This document shows positions 51,299 to 60,586 of a DNA stretch of 64,000 nucleotides, one piece after another; positions within the stretch are counted from its first letter, which is position 1, and the number at the start of each line of letters is the position of its first letter. Under the pieces are notes generated by a model. The model ran no database searches, was not told the origin of the DNA, and saw nothing but the letters and a program-made list of their open reading frames with translations. The DNA comes from JAJRZX01 sp964472295. GTDB lineage: Bacteria > Desulfobacterota > GWC2-55-46 > JADFVP01. A program made the translations under genes and the position numbers. The DNA lies in NCBI GenBank assembly GCA_964472295.1, contig CAYYJQ010000004.1:1-64000 (forward strand), in the 5' to 3' direction.

Positions 51299-51411
51299 CA
51301 AAATGTCACAATTATAAAAAATGGAACCCTTCTTGTTGCCAACGGCTAATATTCCTGACTTTCAGCCTTGGGCGTCCCGAGACAGCACCTTTAAGATGAA
51401 AGTAACGTTAA

Positions 51412-51981
51412 ATGTCTGAGTCCGATAGACCATATACAACTGGCGAGGTGGCGAGTTTCTGCGATGTCACCATTAATGCCGTCAAGAAATGGATAGCCGC
51501 GGGCAAACTCCCTGCCTTCAGAACCCCTGGAGGTCATTACAGGATCGAGAGAGATGACTTCAAGAGGTTTGTCGAGACATACAAGCTCCACATAAAGGAG
51601 AGGCTATTCAAGGGAGAGAGGAAGATACTCATTGTTGATGATGAGGTCCATATAGTAGAGTTTATCAAGGACGTCTTACAGTCTTCAGGTGAGGACTATG
51701 CCGTTGAGACGGCCCGCGATGGTTACGAGGCCCTCATCAAGATCGGCGGTTTCAATCCCACTCTCCTTATCCTCGATATAATGATGCCCCGCCTCGATGG
51801 CTTCGAAGTTTGCAGGCGCATCAAGGCAGACAATGCCACAAAAGATATTCGCATCATCGCTGTTACCGCCTATGGTCGTGATGAGATGGAGAAGATCAAA
51901 CAATGCGGCGCCGACCTCTGTCTTGCGAAACCCTTGACCGTAAAAGAACTTCTACTAAGCGTTAACAGGCTCCTGGGATAA
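51412..51981 (+). CDS. Excisionase/MerR-type HTH fused to a response-regulator receiver
   Basis: A 189-residue protein. Residues about 8-55 form a winged HTH of the excisionase/MerR class (YTTGEVASFCDVTINAVKKWIAAGKLPAFRTPGGHYRI). Residues about 70-188 are a complete receiver: acidic pair D76/D77, phosphoacceptor D122 in LILDIMMP, T152 and K173 in LAKP. The order (DNA-binding domain first) is the reverse of most response regulators. No output domain follows the receiver, so phosphorylation would act on the N-terminal HTH or on dimerisation. It begins a four-gene signalling operon; the sensor gene follows after 40 nt. Confidence 0.88.
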   Translation: MSESDRPYTTGEVASFCDVTINAVKKWIAAGKLPAFRTPGGHYRIERDDFKRFVETYKLHIKERLFKGERKILIVDDEVHIVEFIKDVLQSSGEDYAVETARDGYEALIKIGGFNPTLLILDIMMPRLDGFEVCRRIKADNATKDIRIIAVTAYGRDEMEKIKQCGADLCLAKPLTVKELLLSVNRLLG

Positions 51982-52021
51982 CCCCGGGCACCTCCTCAGC
52001 CCCGCTTTTTTTTAGATTACC

Positions 52022-53716
52022 ATGAAAAACCAACCGAGCGCCAAATCCGGTATAGCCCTTGTCTTTCTCTCCTTTGTACTGGCCATAATGGCCATTTCCG
52101 CCATTGAGTCAGTCCTATTCTATCAAAAGTTCAGGCACGTGGATACTCTCGAGGCCCTTCATAACAGCATAAACCGAACGAGCGCGGTTGTGGCAAGGCT
52201 CGGAAATACCCTTGATATTGTTGTCGTGGGCCAGCGTTTTGAGCAGACTACCATCAACATACTTCGTAACGACGTCAACCGCATCAATAAAGACATTACA
52301 AAACTGCTCGAGAGGTACAGAAAGGATAAATTTATCACAAGCAACAAGATTCTTGCCGATGAACTCAAGGGCGTGCCCGGTGAGTGGCAGAAGATCTACC
52401 AGGACATAATGAAGTTCAGGGCAAATATGAGCCGTGACGAGGTCATGTTAATACACAACGACGTTGATGTTGACATCCTTGTCCTTGATGAAAAATTTGA
52501 CAGGGTATCGACTGGTATCAACTCGCTATTGAAGCGTGTCTTCAGTGAGATAAAGATGCTCCTCATGACAACACTCGGGGCCTTTATTCTCATGCTCACC
52601 GTCGCGGCAGTCTTTATTTACCAGCGCTTTATATCCCCCATGTACAAACTCGAGGTCAACGCCCTTGCCTTGAGCTCCGGGAGCGGCAGGAAGAGGTTCA
52701 TGACAACACTGTCAGGTATCGCTGGAAGCGTTGCCCGTGAGTTGAACACCATCCTTGAAGAGAGCGACCGCCATGCCGCGGAGCTCGGCGAGAAAATAGC
52801 CGGTCTCGATAAAAGACTGATGGAGAAAGAACTGGCGATAAAGACACTCTCGGAGTTCTTCCAGGCATCAGGCAGGACCTTTAACATGGGTGTCCTCATG
52901 AACGAATCACTTAAAAAACTGCCTCCCATGACAGGCGCTCTCGGGGCGCTTGTTTATCTGAGAAATGACGATGAGGTCCGTCTTGTCGCCTCGGCATGGG
53001 GACAGGACGGGGCCAGGGACGGACTTTTTGAGATGCTCACCGTGGACTCACTTGGAATGGCTGATGGCAGGATGATAGAGACCAACTCCGTCGGTGCTCC
53101 CGAATACGCCGCTATCTTTCGAGAAAAGGGCATAAACTTTGTCCAGTCCTTTGCCATAAGCCCTGATGATAATCACGATTATGGCAGGCTAATGCTCTTA
53201 TTCAGTGAACCTCCAGGTGAGTATCGTGGCGGCTTTACAAGGGCCCTTGTCTCGGCCATGGGCACGTCTATCGCCTTCTCAACAAGGCTCGCTGAGGAGC
53301 ACGAGTCTCGGGAAAAAAGTCTTGCCCTTATTAATCAACTTCCCATGGGGTTGGCGGTCTTTGACAGGGAAGGCCGCTGCATAACGGCCAACCTCATTCT
53401 GAAAAAGTTTCTTGGCGCGGGACCTGATTTTGAGTTCCTGCAAAATTATACCTACAGGGAAGACGACATCCTCGAGGCACAGGGGCTTGTCACAACCATT
53501 AACAAGGCCTATGACGGTTTTGTTACCGAGTTTATAATAAACTACGATCCATACCTTGTAAAACGCTATGGTTTCATGGGCCAGACAAGAGACCTCCGGG
53601 TCAAGTCCGTGCCCCTTTTTGAACCCGATGGCACCATAAACAAGATTTCCCTTATCTACGAGGACATCACGCTCATTGATGACTTCACGGTTATAGAAGA
53701 AAACAGGCATAGATAA
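52022..53716 (+). CDS. Membrane sensor protein with periplasmic, HAMP-like, GAF and PAS domains but no kinase
   Basis: A 564-residue protein. Transmembrane helices at about 10-33 and 180-202 enclose a helical periplasmic sensor region. A HAMP-like linker and coiled coil follow (205-275), then a GAF-like domain (about 280-420) and a PAS domain (about 430-550, INQLPMGLAVFDREGRCITAN, IYEDIT). There is no histidine-kinase core. The stop overlaps the next gene's ATG (TAATG), so it probably acts with that hybrid kinase as a sensory partner. Confidence 0.75.
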   Translation: MKNQPSAKSGIALVFLSFVLAIMAISAIESVLFYQKFRHVDTLEALHNSINRTSAVVARLGNTLDIVVVGQRFEQTTINILRNDVNRINKDITKLLERYRKDKFITSNKILADELKGVPGEWQKIYQDIMKFRANMSRDEVMLIHNDVDVDILVLDEKFDRVSTGINSLLKRVFSEIKMLLMTTLGAFILMLTVAAVFIYQRFISPMYKLEVNALALSSGSGRKRFMTTLSGIAGSVARELNTILEESDRHAAELGEKIAGLDKRLMEKELAIKTLSEFFQASGRTFNMGVLMNESLKKLPPMTGALGALVYLRNDDEVRLVASAWGQDGARDGLFEMLTVDSLGMADGRMIETNSVGAPEYAAIFREKGINFVQSFAISPDDNHDYGRLMLLFSEPPGEYRGGFTRALVSAMGTSIAFSTRLAEEHESREKSLALINQLPMGLAVFDREGRCITANLILKKFLGAGPDFEFLQNYTYREDDILEAQGLVTTINKAYDGFVTEFIINYDPYLVKRYGFMGQTRDLRVKSVPLFEPDGTINKISLIYEDITLIDDFTVIEENRHR

Positions 53717-55791
53717 TGCGGTTTTTCCGGGATATAAACATATCGCGAAAACTCGCCGTCGTATTTCTTGTGATGCTCTTCATGATGGGCATAGGCGGTG
53801 CCGTGGGCCTCTATAACGCCATGCAGATCTTCCGCGTCACTGAGCGTCTTTACCTTGATTCCTTCAAACGTGTCGGGCTCCTGACCGCCGTAGAGGGAGA
53901 GCTTCTCTCCGCGCGGCAGGAGATATTTCTCTTCGCCATGGTCAGGGACAGGGCCACAAAGGGCTTTCTCAAGATTCGAGTCGTGGAGCGGAAGAAAAAG
54001 ATAGAGACAGTCCTCAAGCAGTACAGCGCCATGGGCCTCCCTGAAGGAGAGATGGACCTCTTCAAGGGCCTCCATGCCGACCTCGATAACTTCTGGCACG
54101 TCCACTTCAGGGTCCTTGCAAAGTCCCTTGCAGGTGAGCGCGACAAGGCCATATCAATAACACAGATGGAGGGCAACAAGACATTCACCGCCGCCATGAA
54201 TACCCTGAAATCTCTTGAGGAGAGGTCCAGGGGAGGGGCGCTCTCGGCCTATGAGCGTAGCAGTTTCTTCTCACGTGTCATCATGTCCGTCACTCTCGCC
54301 TTCACGCTCTCGGCAATCGCCCTTGCCATAGGGCTCTGGTTTGTCCTCCGGCGCTCCATAGTGGACCCCATACTGGCCATGGAGAAGTACGCAAAGTCCA
54401 TTGCCTCGGGAGACCTATCCGGACGTGTCCCTGTTTTGAGCGATGATGAGATTGGTTCTTTGGCCGTTGAGTTCAACCGCATGTCAGGGAGCCTTCAGGA
54501 GTATTACAACACCCTTGAGACAAGGGTAAGGGAGAGGACGGCGGAACTTCGCAAAGCTAACACGGATCTTCAGGATAAACAAAAAGAGCTTGAGATAGCA
54601 AACATGGGACTCATTGAGGCAAACAGGATAAAGTCCCAGTTTCTTGCCAATGTAAGCCATGAACTGCGCACTCCCCTTAACTCCATACTTGGTTTCTCCG
54701 AACTCCTCGGGGAAAAGGCCTTTGGTGAACTCAATGACAAGCAGGGCCAGTACGTGGAGTACATCCATTCGAGCGGCGAGCATCTTCTCAGGCTTATCAA
54801 TAACATTATCGATCTATCTAAGATAGACGCCGACAAGATGGAACTCATGCCCGAGATCTTTCCCATTAGCGAGGCCCTTGGAGAGGTGCTCGGCATCATA
54901 AGGCCCCTTGCGCATGAAAAGGACATAACAATAGAGACCATGACAGTGCCGGCATCGCCGAAGATAAGAGCGGACAAGGCAAAGTTCAAGAAGATAATGC
55001 TCAATGTCCTCTCGAATGCCGTAAAGTTCAACCATAGGGGCGGACGGGTTGAAATATCGTGGTCCATGAGCGAGGAGACCTCGGGAAGGGACTTTATTGA
55101 GTATATAACCTTTGCCGTTAAGGATACGGGAATAGGCATAAAGGAGAGCGACAGGAAGAGACTCTTTCGGTCCTTTGAGCAGGTTGACTCGTCCTTTAAC
55201 AGGGAGTACGAAGGAAGCGGCCTGGGCCTTGTGCTTACTAAGAGGCTTACGGAACTCCACGGGGGCGCCATCTGGTTCGAGTCCGAGGAGGGCCAGGGTT
55301 CGACCTTTTTCATTAAGCTTCCGCGAGGCACGGAAGAGATTGAATTACCTGATTACTCCGATTACCTCCAGGATGACCATATCCCCGGCGGTAGGCCCCT
55401 TGTGCTAATGGCAGGTGAGAGCCCAGATATAAACCATCTCATCGAGATATACCTCGCTGACCAGCCTTATGACACACTCGTTGTCTATGACGGTCTCGAA
55501 CTCCTGAACATGGCCGTTGACAGACAGCCATTCGCCATAATTATGGGCATCAGCCTCCCTGGAAAGGACGGGTGGGAGGTCTTGAAGGAACTCAAAGCCG
55601 ACTCCGCCACGGAGCATATACCCGTAATCATCGTCTCTTCGCTTGAGGACTCAGACCTTACTATGTCCCTTGGTGCCGTGGCGCATATAGGCAAGTCAGT
55701 AGACAGGTCCGCCCTGCTCGCGGCCCTTGACGCCCTGGAAAGACCGGCCAAAGAGACACACTCATACGACGAGGAAAGCGGCAAGGCATAA
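53716..55791 (+). CDS. Hybrid histidine kinase with a degenerate C-terminal receiver
   Basis: A 691-residue protein. TM helices at about 12-33 and 188-212 flank a periplasmic four-helix-type sensor. HAMP lies at about 210-265 and a coiled coil at about 265-305. HisKA has H315 in FLANVSHELRTP; the HATPase has N430/N434, DTGIG at 470-474 and GSGLGL at 500-505. The C-terminal receiver fold (about 560-680) has lost its chemistry: the acidic pair reads MAGESPD, and the phosphoacceptor position is G611 in IIMGISLPGKDGWE. K660 remains. The domain may be a docking or regulatory pseudo-receiver. Phosphate could instead go to the stand-alone receiver 35 nt downstream or to the HTH-receiver. Confidence 0.87.
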   Translation: MRFFRDINISRKLAVVFLVMLFMMGIGGAVGLYNAMQIFRVTERLYLDSFKRVGLLTAVEGELLSARQEIFLFAMVRDRATKGFLKIRVVERKKKIETVLKQYSAMGLPEGEMDLFKGLHADLDNFWHVHFRVLAKSLAGERDKAISITQMEGNKTFTAAMNTLKSLEERSRGGALSAYERSSFFSRVIMSVTLAFTLSAIALAIGLWFVLRRSIVDPILAMEKYAKSIASGDLSGRVPVLSDDEIGSLAVEFNRMSGSLQEYYNTLETRVRERTAELRKANTDLQDKQKELEIANMGLIEANRIKSQFLANVSHELRTPLNSILGFSELLGEKAFGELNDKQGQYVEYIHSSGEHLLRLINNIIDLSKIDADKMELMPEIFPISEALGEVLGIIRPLAHEKDITIETMTVPASPKIRADKAKFKKIMLNVLSNAVKFNHRGGRVEISWSMSEETSGRDFIEYITFAVKDTGIGIKESDRKRLFRSFEQVDSSFNREYEGSGLGLVLTKRLTELHGGAIWFESEEGQGSTFFIKLPRGTEEIELPDYSDYLQDDHIPGGRPLVLMAGESPDINHLIEIYLADQPYDTLVVYDGLELLNMAVDRQPFAIIMGISLPGKDGWEVLKELKADSATEHIPVIIVSSLEDSDLTMSLGAVAHIGKSVDRSALLAALDALERPAKETHSYDEESGKA

Positions 55792-55826
55792 CCTGAAGAC
55801 AATTTCTGTATCCGGAGGTATAAGGA

Positions 55827-56216
55827 ATGGCCAGGGAGCCCATCAAGGTCCTTATTGTTGAGGATAACCAGATGAACATGATGCTCGTAAGAGACATCCT
55901 GACACTGAGCGGCTTTGAGACCATCGAGGCCAGAAGCGGCCCAGAGGCCATAAGGCTCGTAGCCGAGGAGGGCCCGGACATAGTGCTCATGGACCTCCAT
56001 CTTCCGGGCCTCGACGGCATTGCCACGACAAGGCTCCTCAAGGCCGATGAGCGCTTCAGCCATATTCCGGTCCTTGCCCTCACCGCGGCGGCATCACGTC
56101 TCGATACCAATGAGATAAGAGCAAGGGGCTTTGACGGCTATGTCACAAAACCCATAAAAGTGGACTTCCTCCTGAATGAGATAGGACGCCTCACAGAGAA
56201 TAAGCCGAAGGACTAA
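55827..56216 (+). CDS. Single-domain response regulator (CheY/DivK-like)
   Basis: A 129-residue stand-alone receiver with E12/D13, phosphoacceptor D56 in IVLMDLHLPGLDG, T86 and K108 in VTKPI. There is no output domain. The sequence style (VEDNQMNMMLVRDIL, LPGLDGIATTRLLK) matches receivers that accept phosphate from hybrid kinases. GGAGG lies upstream of ATG 55827. It is the last gene of the operon and a natural partner for the kinase whose own receiver is dead. Confidence 0.88.
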   Translation: MAREPIKVLIVEDNQMNMMLVRDILTLSGFETIEARSGPEAIRLVAEEGPDIVLMDLHLPGLDGIATTRLLKADERFSHIPVLALTAAASRLDTNEIRARGFDGYVTKPIKVDFLLNEIGRLTENKPKD

Positions 56217-56235
56217 AAGATTCAGGTGTGCATTT

Positions 56236-56266
56236 GGGGTAGGGGTGAAAAGGGGTGATGCCGGGG
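56236..56266 (+). other. G-quadruplex motif between convergent genes
   Basis: Four runs of four G separated by loops of 2, 6 and 7 bases (runs at 56236, 56242, 56252 and 56263). More G-runs continue to 56337, including one of nine or more. It lies between the convergent receiver gene and the transglutaminase gene, where it could act in termination. Confidence 0.5.
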
Positions 56267-56337
56267 CGCTGAAGGGCGGGGGAGGCGAATCCCGGACAAG
56301 GGAGAGGGTAGGGCGCGGGGGGGGGATTGAGGGGGGA

Positions 56338-58359
56338 TCAGCGGTCTTCGTCCTTGCCTGCCCGCAGGCCTCTTATAATTTCTCTTATACGCGAATACTC
56401 ACTGGTCCCGCACTGTTCTTTACCAAAACGTACCTTCTGGTAAATTTCCGTTATTTCCCTGACGCCAGGACGCCTTACCCTCTGGGCAAACTCCATGGCC
56501 GTCTCTGAGTCATGTTTTTCAAGGCCCTTTCTCTTGAGTATCCGTAGCATATCGAGGTAAAAATCAGGGGTCTTTCTTGAGAGGATGCGGCTTTTCTTCT
56601 CACGGATGCGCACAAGGAAAAGCGCCGTTAGAAGGACAAAGAGCAGGACAATGAGGAACTGGCGCTTCTCTTCCGTGTAGGCCCCAAGGCCCCTTAGCCC
56701 CTTGTCAAGGGAGTTCACTAGTCTTCTCCCTGTCTCGTTAAAGGTGAAGGCAATACGCCTCTGGTCAGATGTCGTATAGTTAACCACATACCTGTTCCAT
56801 TTTAGATGGAGGTAATCGAGGTAATTGGATAGGCTCGTGCCGCGCATGAGCGGCGAGAGCCCCTCCGGGGGCGTGGGGTCCGCGCGCACCCACCCGGCGG
56901 AACCTCCCGCGTATACCTCGGCCCAGCTGTGGGCGTCGCTCTGACGCACGATAAAGTATTTGCCCGCCCTGTTCCATTCACCCTCGAGAAAACCCGTCAC
57001 AATGCGCGTGGGAATGCCTATTGACCTTGAGAGCAGGGCAAAGGCCGTGGCAAAGTGTTCGCAAAAGCCCTCTTTTGAGTAAAAGAGAAAATCCTCTACC
57101 GGCGACTTTTTGGGGTCGCGTTTCGGGTCAAGCGTATATGTGTAGTTCGCCCGGAGGTATCTCTTGATTATGGCCGATTTCTCAACATTGTCCCTGCCAC
57201 CGGCCGTTATCTTCATCGCAAGTGACTTGATGCGCTTGAGAAGCGTCTTGTCCATCTTCGAGAGGTCCACGTACCGGCTCATGTCCGTGGACTCTGCCGG
57301 CCTTATTGCCGCTGGAGAAGACCATACCCTGTACTCGAGCCTCGAGAGCGCGGGCGAGGGGAGGTACACCGCGCCAGTGCTGTCTGTCCAGAGGTTCTTG
57401 AATTTTCCAGAGATGCGCACGGCCCTTGGTATGGAGAAAAGGACCGTTGAGTTCATTGGCTCAAGGAGGACCCTCTCCTCAAAGACCTTGCCGCGGGGCC
57501 TTGCGGCAAGGTAGAATTCATCGTATCTCTTCTTTACCAGCCTCTCTCTCCTGGCGCCTCTCCTCCAGGCACTGCCATCATATACCGAGAGCGTGCCCCC
57601 GCGGAAGTAGAGCGGCCCTTGGGGCCTCTTTTTCATGCCCGGAAAGTCCACTCGCATTATGACGGTTGGGTCTCTCTTCACAGGGCCAAGTGCCCCGAGG
57701 TCCACGGTATCAGAGAAACCAACTACCTTTATGGCCTCCTGGTTCTTTTTCTGGAAGAAACCGGCCTCCATCCTCGGAAGGAGCATGAAGAGGAAGAAGG
57801 TCATGCTGATGGTAACAGTCGAGAGAGTGACGGCGTATGCGCTGAAGGAGAGGTCAAATATGCCGCGCGGCGGCTCGACGCCCGAGTTCATGCCGAGCTC
57901 GAACTCCTTCTGTATGTTTACCGTAATCATGGCAAAGATACTGCCGATGATAAAGAGGAGTAGAACCGGGAGGAAGAGCGGGCTTACCGTGGAGGCGGCG
58001 GCGGCGAGAATCTGGAAGAATACGGTGCAGTAGATGATTACATAGTCCCTGTTCTTTCTGAGGTCGTAGAGCTTTGCCGTAAGGAGAAGGGTCAGAAAAC
58101 GGGCGGCGCTCGCCGTAAGGTCACGTCCGCCCCAGAGAAAGTCGGCGAGAAATACGAAAAATATGGCAATGGCTATCAGGTTCCAGAGGCCCCTTGGAAT
58201 GATGCTTTTTTCCCATGACCTCAGGACAAGGCTAAGTGCTATGCCAATGGCCATGAACCCGATGAAGAGCGGGCTCACGCCGCCTACAAGGGTGACGGCA
58301 AGGAGCCCGAGAAGGGCCATTAAGTGGGTTATGATTACCATGTACTGAGAGAGCTTCAT
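56338..58359 (-). CDS. Transglutaminase-like membrane protein (TgpA type)
   Basis: A 673-residue inner-membrane protein. Several transmembrane helices occupy residues about 5-200, then a long periplasmic region with a transglutaminase-core domain (catalytic C433 in KEGFCEHFATAFALLSRS, H477 in QSDAHSWAEVY, D494 in VRADPTP). One more transmembrane helix follows (about 565-585) and a cytoplasmic tail with a DUF4129-like end. It matches P. aeruginosa TgpA in layout. The gene directly follows the DUF58 gene, the usual MoxR-DUF58-TgpA set. Confidence 0.87.
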   Translation of the reverse strand: MKLSQYMVIITHLMALLGLLAVTLVGGVSPLFIGFMAIGIALSLVLRSWEKSIIPRGLWNLIAIAIFFVFLADFLWGGRDLTASAARFLTLLLTAKLYDLRKNRDYVIIYCTVFFQILAAAASTVSPLFLPVLLLFIIGSIFAMITVNIQKEFELGMNSGVEPPRGIFDLSFSAYAVTLSTVTISMTFFLFMLLPRMEAGFFQKKNQEAIKVVGFSDTVDLGALGPVKRDPTVIMRVDFPGMKKRPQGPLYFRGGTLSVYDGSAWRRGARRERLVKKRYDEFYLAARPRGKVFEERVLLEPMNSTVLFSIPRAVRISGKFKNLWTDSTGAVYLPSPALSRLEYRVWSSPAAIRPAESTDMSRYVDLSKMDKTLLKRIKSLAMKITAGGRDNVEKSAIIKRYLRANYTYTLDPKRDPKKSPVEDFLFYSKEGFCEHFATAFALLSRSIGIPTRIVTGFLEGEWNRAGKYFIVRQSDAHSWAEVYAGGSAGWVRADPTPPEGLSPLMRGTSLSNYLDYLHLKWNRYVVNYTTSDQRRIAFTFNETGRRLVNSLDKGLRGLGAYTEEKRQFLIVLLFVLLTALFLVRIREKKSRILSRKTPDFYLDMLRILKRKGLEKHDSETAMEFAQRVRRPGVREITEIYQKVRFGKEQCGTSEYSRIREIIRGLRAGKDEDR

Positions 58360-58361
58360 CT

Positions 58362-59393
58362 CTACAAAACCTTTATTGAGGGCGTGCCGCGCCCTGCGGG
58401 TCTTATGAGGGCGAGAAACTCGAGTATCCTGTAAAGGTGGGCCTCGCCCCTTGAGTCCGCAAGAGAGCCCGAGAGTGTATCGAGCCCCACGGACCAGCCC
58501 TTGTCGATAAAGTACTTTACAGTGCCCGCCGCCTCGTCGACCTTGTCCTCAAAGAGGTCGTCCATGCCCTCTTCCGAGAGGTTCTTGAAGGATACCACGA
58601 CGCTCCGGTCAGTCTCCTGCTCGAACTCCATTATCATGAGGTTTTCAACCCTTGCCGCGGACTTCCAGTGTATGTGCCTGGCGTCGTCGTTCTGCGTGTA
58701 CTCGCGTATGTTGTAAAGTCCCGTGCCCGAGCCCCTGGCATTCAGCGAGACGCCGCTCCTCGATATAATGCTCTCGGTGAGCCTCGCCTCGTCAACGGGC
58801 TTGATGCGTGGATAGACGAGGACCTTGTCAGGGCTCTTTAATATGCGGGACTTCAGAAAGAGGCCGAAGGGAAAGGTCGTGGTTATCTTGAATCCCCTCA
58901 AGTTGATGAGGCCGCGCCTTGTGACGGTGCTTGAGACTGTGAGCGTCCTGCGCTCGCCGGCACTTACCTTTACTACATAAGAGTGGGTGTCAGGGAGGCC
59001 CTCGGCAGGGAGTTCATATATCCTGAAGCAAATTGAGGGGATGATTCTCTTTTCGTTAACTATCTCAATGGACGTTGTGAAGGAAGAGTCCCTGTAGAGA
59101 CGCCTTGGGAGCCTTCTTGTAACGACAAGGCCCCGCATGGTGAGTTCGCTCATTATCCCTGAGAGTATGATGATGGAGAGGAGGGTGGCGAGGACGAGGT
59201 ACAGGAGGTTGTTGCCCGTGTTAATGGCAATGCCGCCTGTTACGAGCACAGCCGCGATGTACCACTTGCCCTCTCTCGTGACACGCACGGAACGGGGCAT
59301 GGCGAGGATCCTTCTCAGCCATGGAGGCAGGATATGTCCGCCTGCACCGGTCTTTGCTCTACGGAATTCAGATATGCCGTCAGAGATACTCAT
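58362..59393 (-). CDS. DUF58 domain protein
   Basis: A 343-residue protein with two N-terminal transmembrane helices (about 45-85) and the DUF58 core (VLVYPRIKPV, GTGLYNIREYTQNDDARHIHWKSAARVENLMIMEFEQETDRSVVV), related to a von Willebrand A fold. DUF58 proteins pair with MoxR ATPases, probably as their substrate adaptor. It is two bases upstream of the transglutaminase gene and 24 bases after moxR. Confidence 0.88.
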   Translation of the reverse strand: MSISDGISEFRRAKTGAGGHILPPWLRRILAMPRSVRVTREGKWYIAAVLVTGGIAINTGNNLLYLVLATLLSIIILSGIMSELTMRGLVVTRRLPRRLYRDSSFTTSIEIVNEKRIIPSICFRIYELPAEGLPDTHSYVVKVSAGERRTLTVSSTVTRRGLINLRGFKITTTFPFGLFLKSRILKSPDKVLVYPRIKPVDEARLTESIISRSGVSLNARGSGTGLYNIREYTQNDDARHIHWKSAARVENLMIMEFEQETDRSVVVSFKNLSEEGMDDLFEDKVDEAAGTVKYFIDKGWSVGLDTLSGSLADSRGEAHLYRILEFLALIRPAGRGTPSIKVL

Positions 59394-59417
59394 ATGTCTC
59401 TTTTAGTATTTTTAGTA

Positions 59418-60362
59418 TTATACGGGGACGATGGCCCTGTCGATAATGTCGCGGATAATGGCCGCGTTCTCGGCGAGTTCATCGCCGCGGGTTCCGAGGT
59501 TGGTTACTATGCGGTGGGAGAAAACATTTTCGGCAAGTGTCTTTATGTCGTCTGGCGTGGCGTAGTCGCGGCCCGAGACTATGGCATGGGCCTGCGCACA
59601 CCTGAAGAGTGTCTTTGCACCGCGGGGGCTTACGCCGAGCCTTATGTCCTTTCGTTCCCTCGTGGCCCGCGTTATGGCGAGTATGTAGTTTACGAGGTCT
59701 TCATCCACCCTTACCGCGGAGGCCGCTTCCTGCATCTTCACCACATCGTCGGCGTCCACCACGGGACGAACATCCTTTATGGACTCCTGGGACTTTGCCG
59801 AGGCGATTATGCGTCTTTCAAACTCGGCCTCAGGGTAGCCTATCTTCACCGAGAGGGTGAACCTGTCGAGCTGTGACTCGGGAAGGGGAAAGGTTCCTGA
59901 AAAATCCACGGGGTTCTGCGTCGCAAGGAGCATGAAAGGCTCTGGGAGGTGGTGCGTGGTGCCGTCTACAGAGACCTGGCGCTCGCTCATGGCCTCAAGC
60001 AGGGAACTCTGCGTCTTTGGCGTGGCCCTGTTAATCTCGTCGGCAAGCACGAAGTTTGCGAATAGCGGCCCCTTCCTGAACTCGAACCTCTGCTCGGCCT
60101 GGTTGTATATGGTTACACCTACTACGTCAGAGGGCAGGAGATCGCTTGTAAACTGAATGCGCTGAAAGGCGCAGTCAATACTCAGGGCAAGGCCGTGGGC
60201 AAGGGTTGTCTTGCCAACTCCGGGAACGTCCTCTATGAGGAGGTCGCCCCTTGAGAGCAGGGCCGTAAGGGCCATGTCTATTATATCGCCCTTGCCAAAG
60301 AGTATTTTTTCAAGATTGTTTCTTAGGGATTGTACCTGTGAGTACACCATGGAGAGATCCAT
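59418..60362 (-). CDS. moxR: MoxR-family AAA+ ATPase
   Basis: A 314-residue chaperone-like ATPase with Walker A DVPGVGKTTL, Walker B FVLADEINRA, the MoxR sensor LLATQNPVD and the C-terminal lid (RLGVSPRGAKTLFRCAQAHAI). MoxR proteins remodel partner proteins with a vWA/DUF58 adaptor, encoded next door. A strong promoter (60371-60400) puts the predicted transcript start about two bases before the ATG, so the message may be leaderless. M5 is an alternative start. Confidence 0.92.
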   Translation of the reverse strand: MDLSMVYSQVQSLRNNLEKILFGKGDIIDMALTALLSRGDLLIEDVPGVGKTTLAHGLALSIDCAFQRIQFTSDLLPSDVVGVTIYNQAEQRFEFRKGPLFANFVLADEINRATPKTQSSLLEAMSERQVSVDGTTHHLPEPFMLLATQNPVDFSGTFPLPESQLDRFTLSVKIGYPEAEFERRIIASAKSQESIKDVRPVVDADDVVKMQEAASAVRVDEDLVNYILAITRATRERKDIRLGVSPRGAKTLFRCAQAHAIVSGRDYATPDDIKTLAENVFSHRIVTNLGTRGDELAENAAIIRDIIDRAIVPV

Positions 60363-60370
60363 AATGAAAG

Positions 60371-60400
60371 ATTATAGCATTTTTTATCTCAATAGGTCAA
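60371..60400 (-). promoter_or_regulatory. Sigma-70 promoter of the moxR operon, positioned for a leaderless transcript
   Basis: On the minus strand TTGACC (60395-60400) and consensus TATAAT (60371-60376) are 18 bp apart. By usual geometry transcription starts near 60364, and the moxR ATG begins at 60362. Confidence 0.6.
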
Positions 60401-60586
60401 TTATTTATGGCAGATGCGACATGGACCTCTGAAGACGCTGAAAAGATCCCTTCCCGTCTACGCCGACGTTCCATGGCAGGATATTTGCATCATTTACAGA
60501 CGAGTGGGCAGAAACGAGACCAGATTGAGAAAAAAAGGCCTTAAAAGTATAAGACCGCAAGCCTGAAAACCAAGAAACTTTTTGCA

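Noticed and set aside
51412..51981. Excisionase as a sign of a prophage or integrative element
   Set aside because: The excisionase-like HTH is fused to an intact receiver, and no integrase, attachment site or phage gene is nearby.
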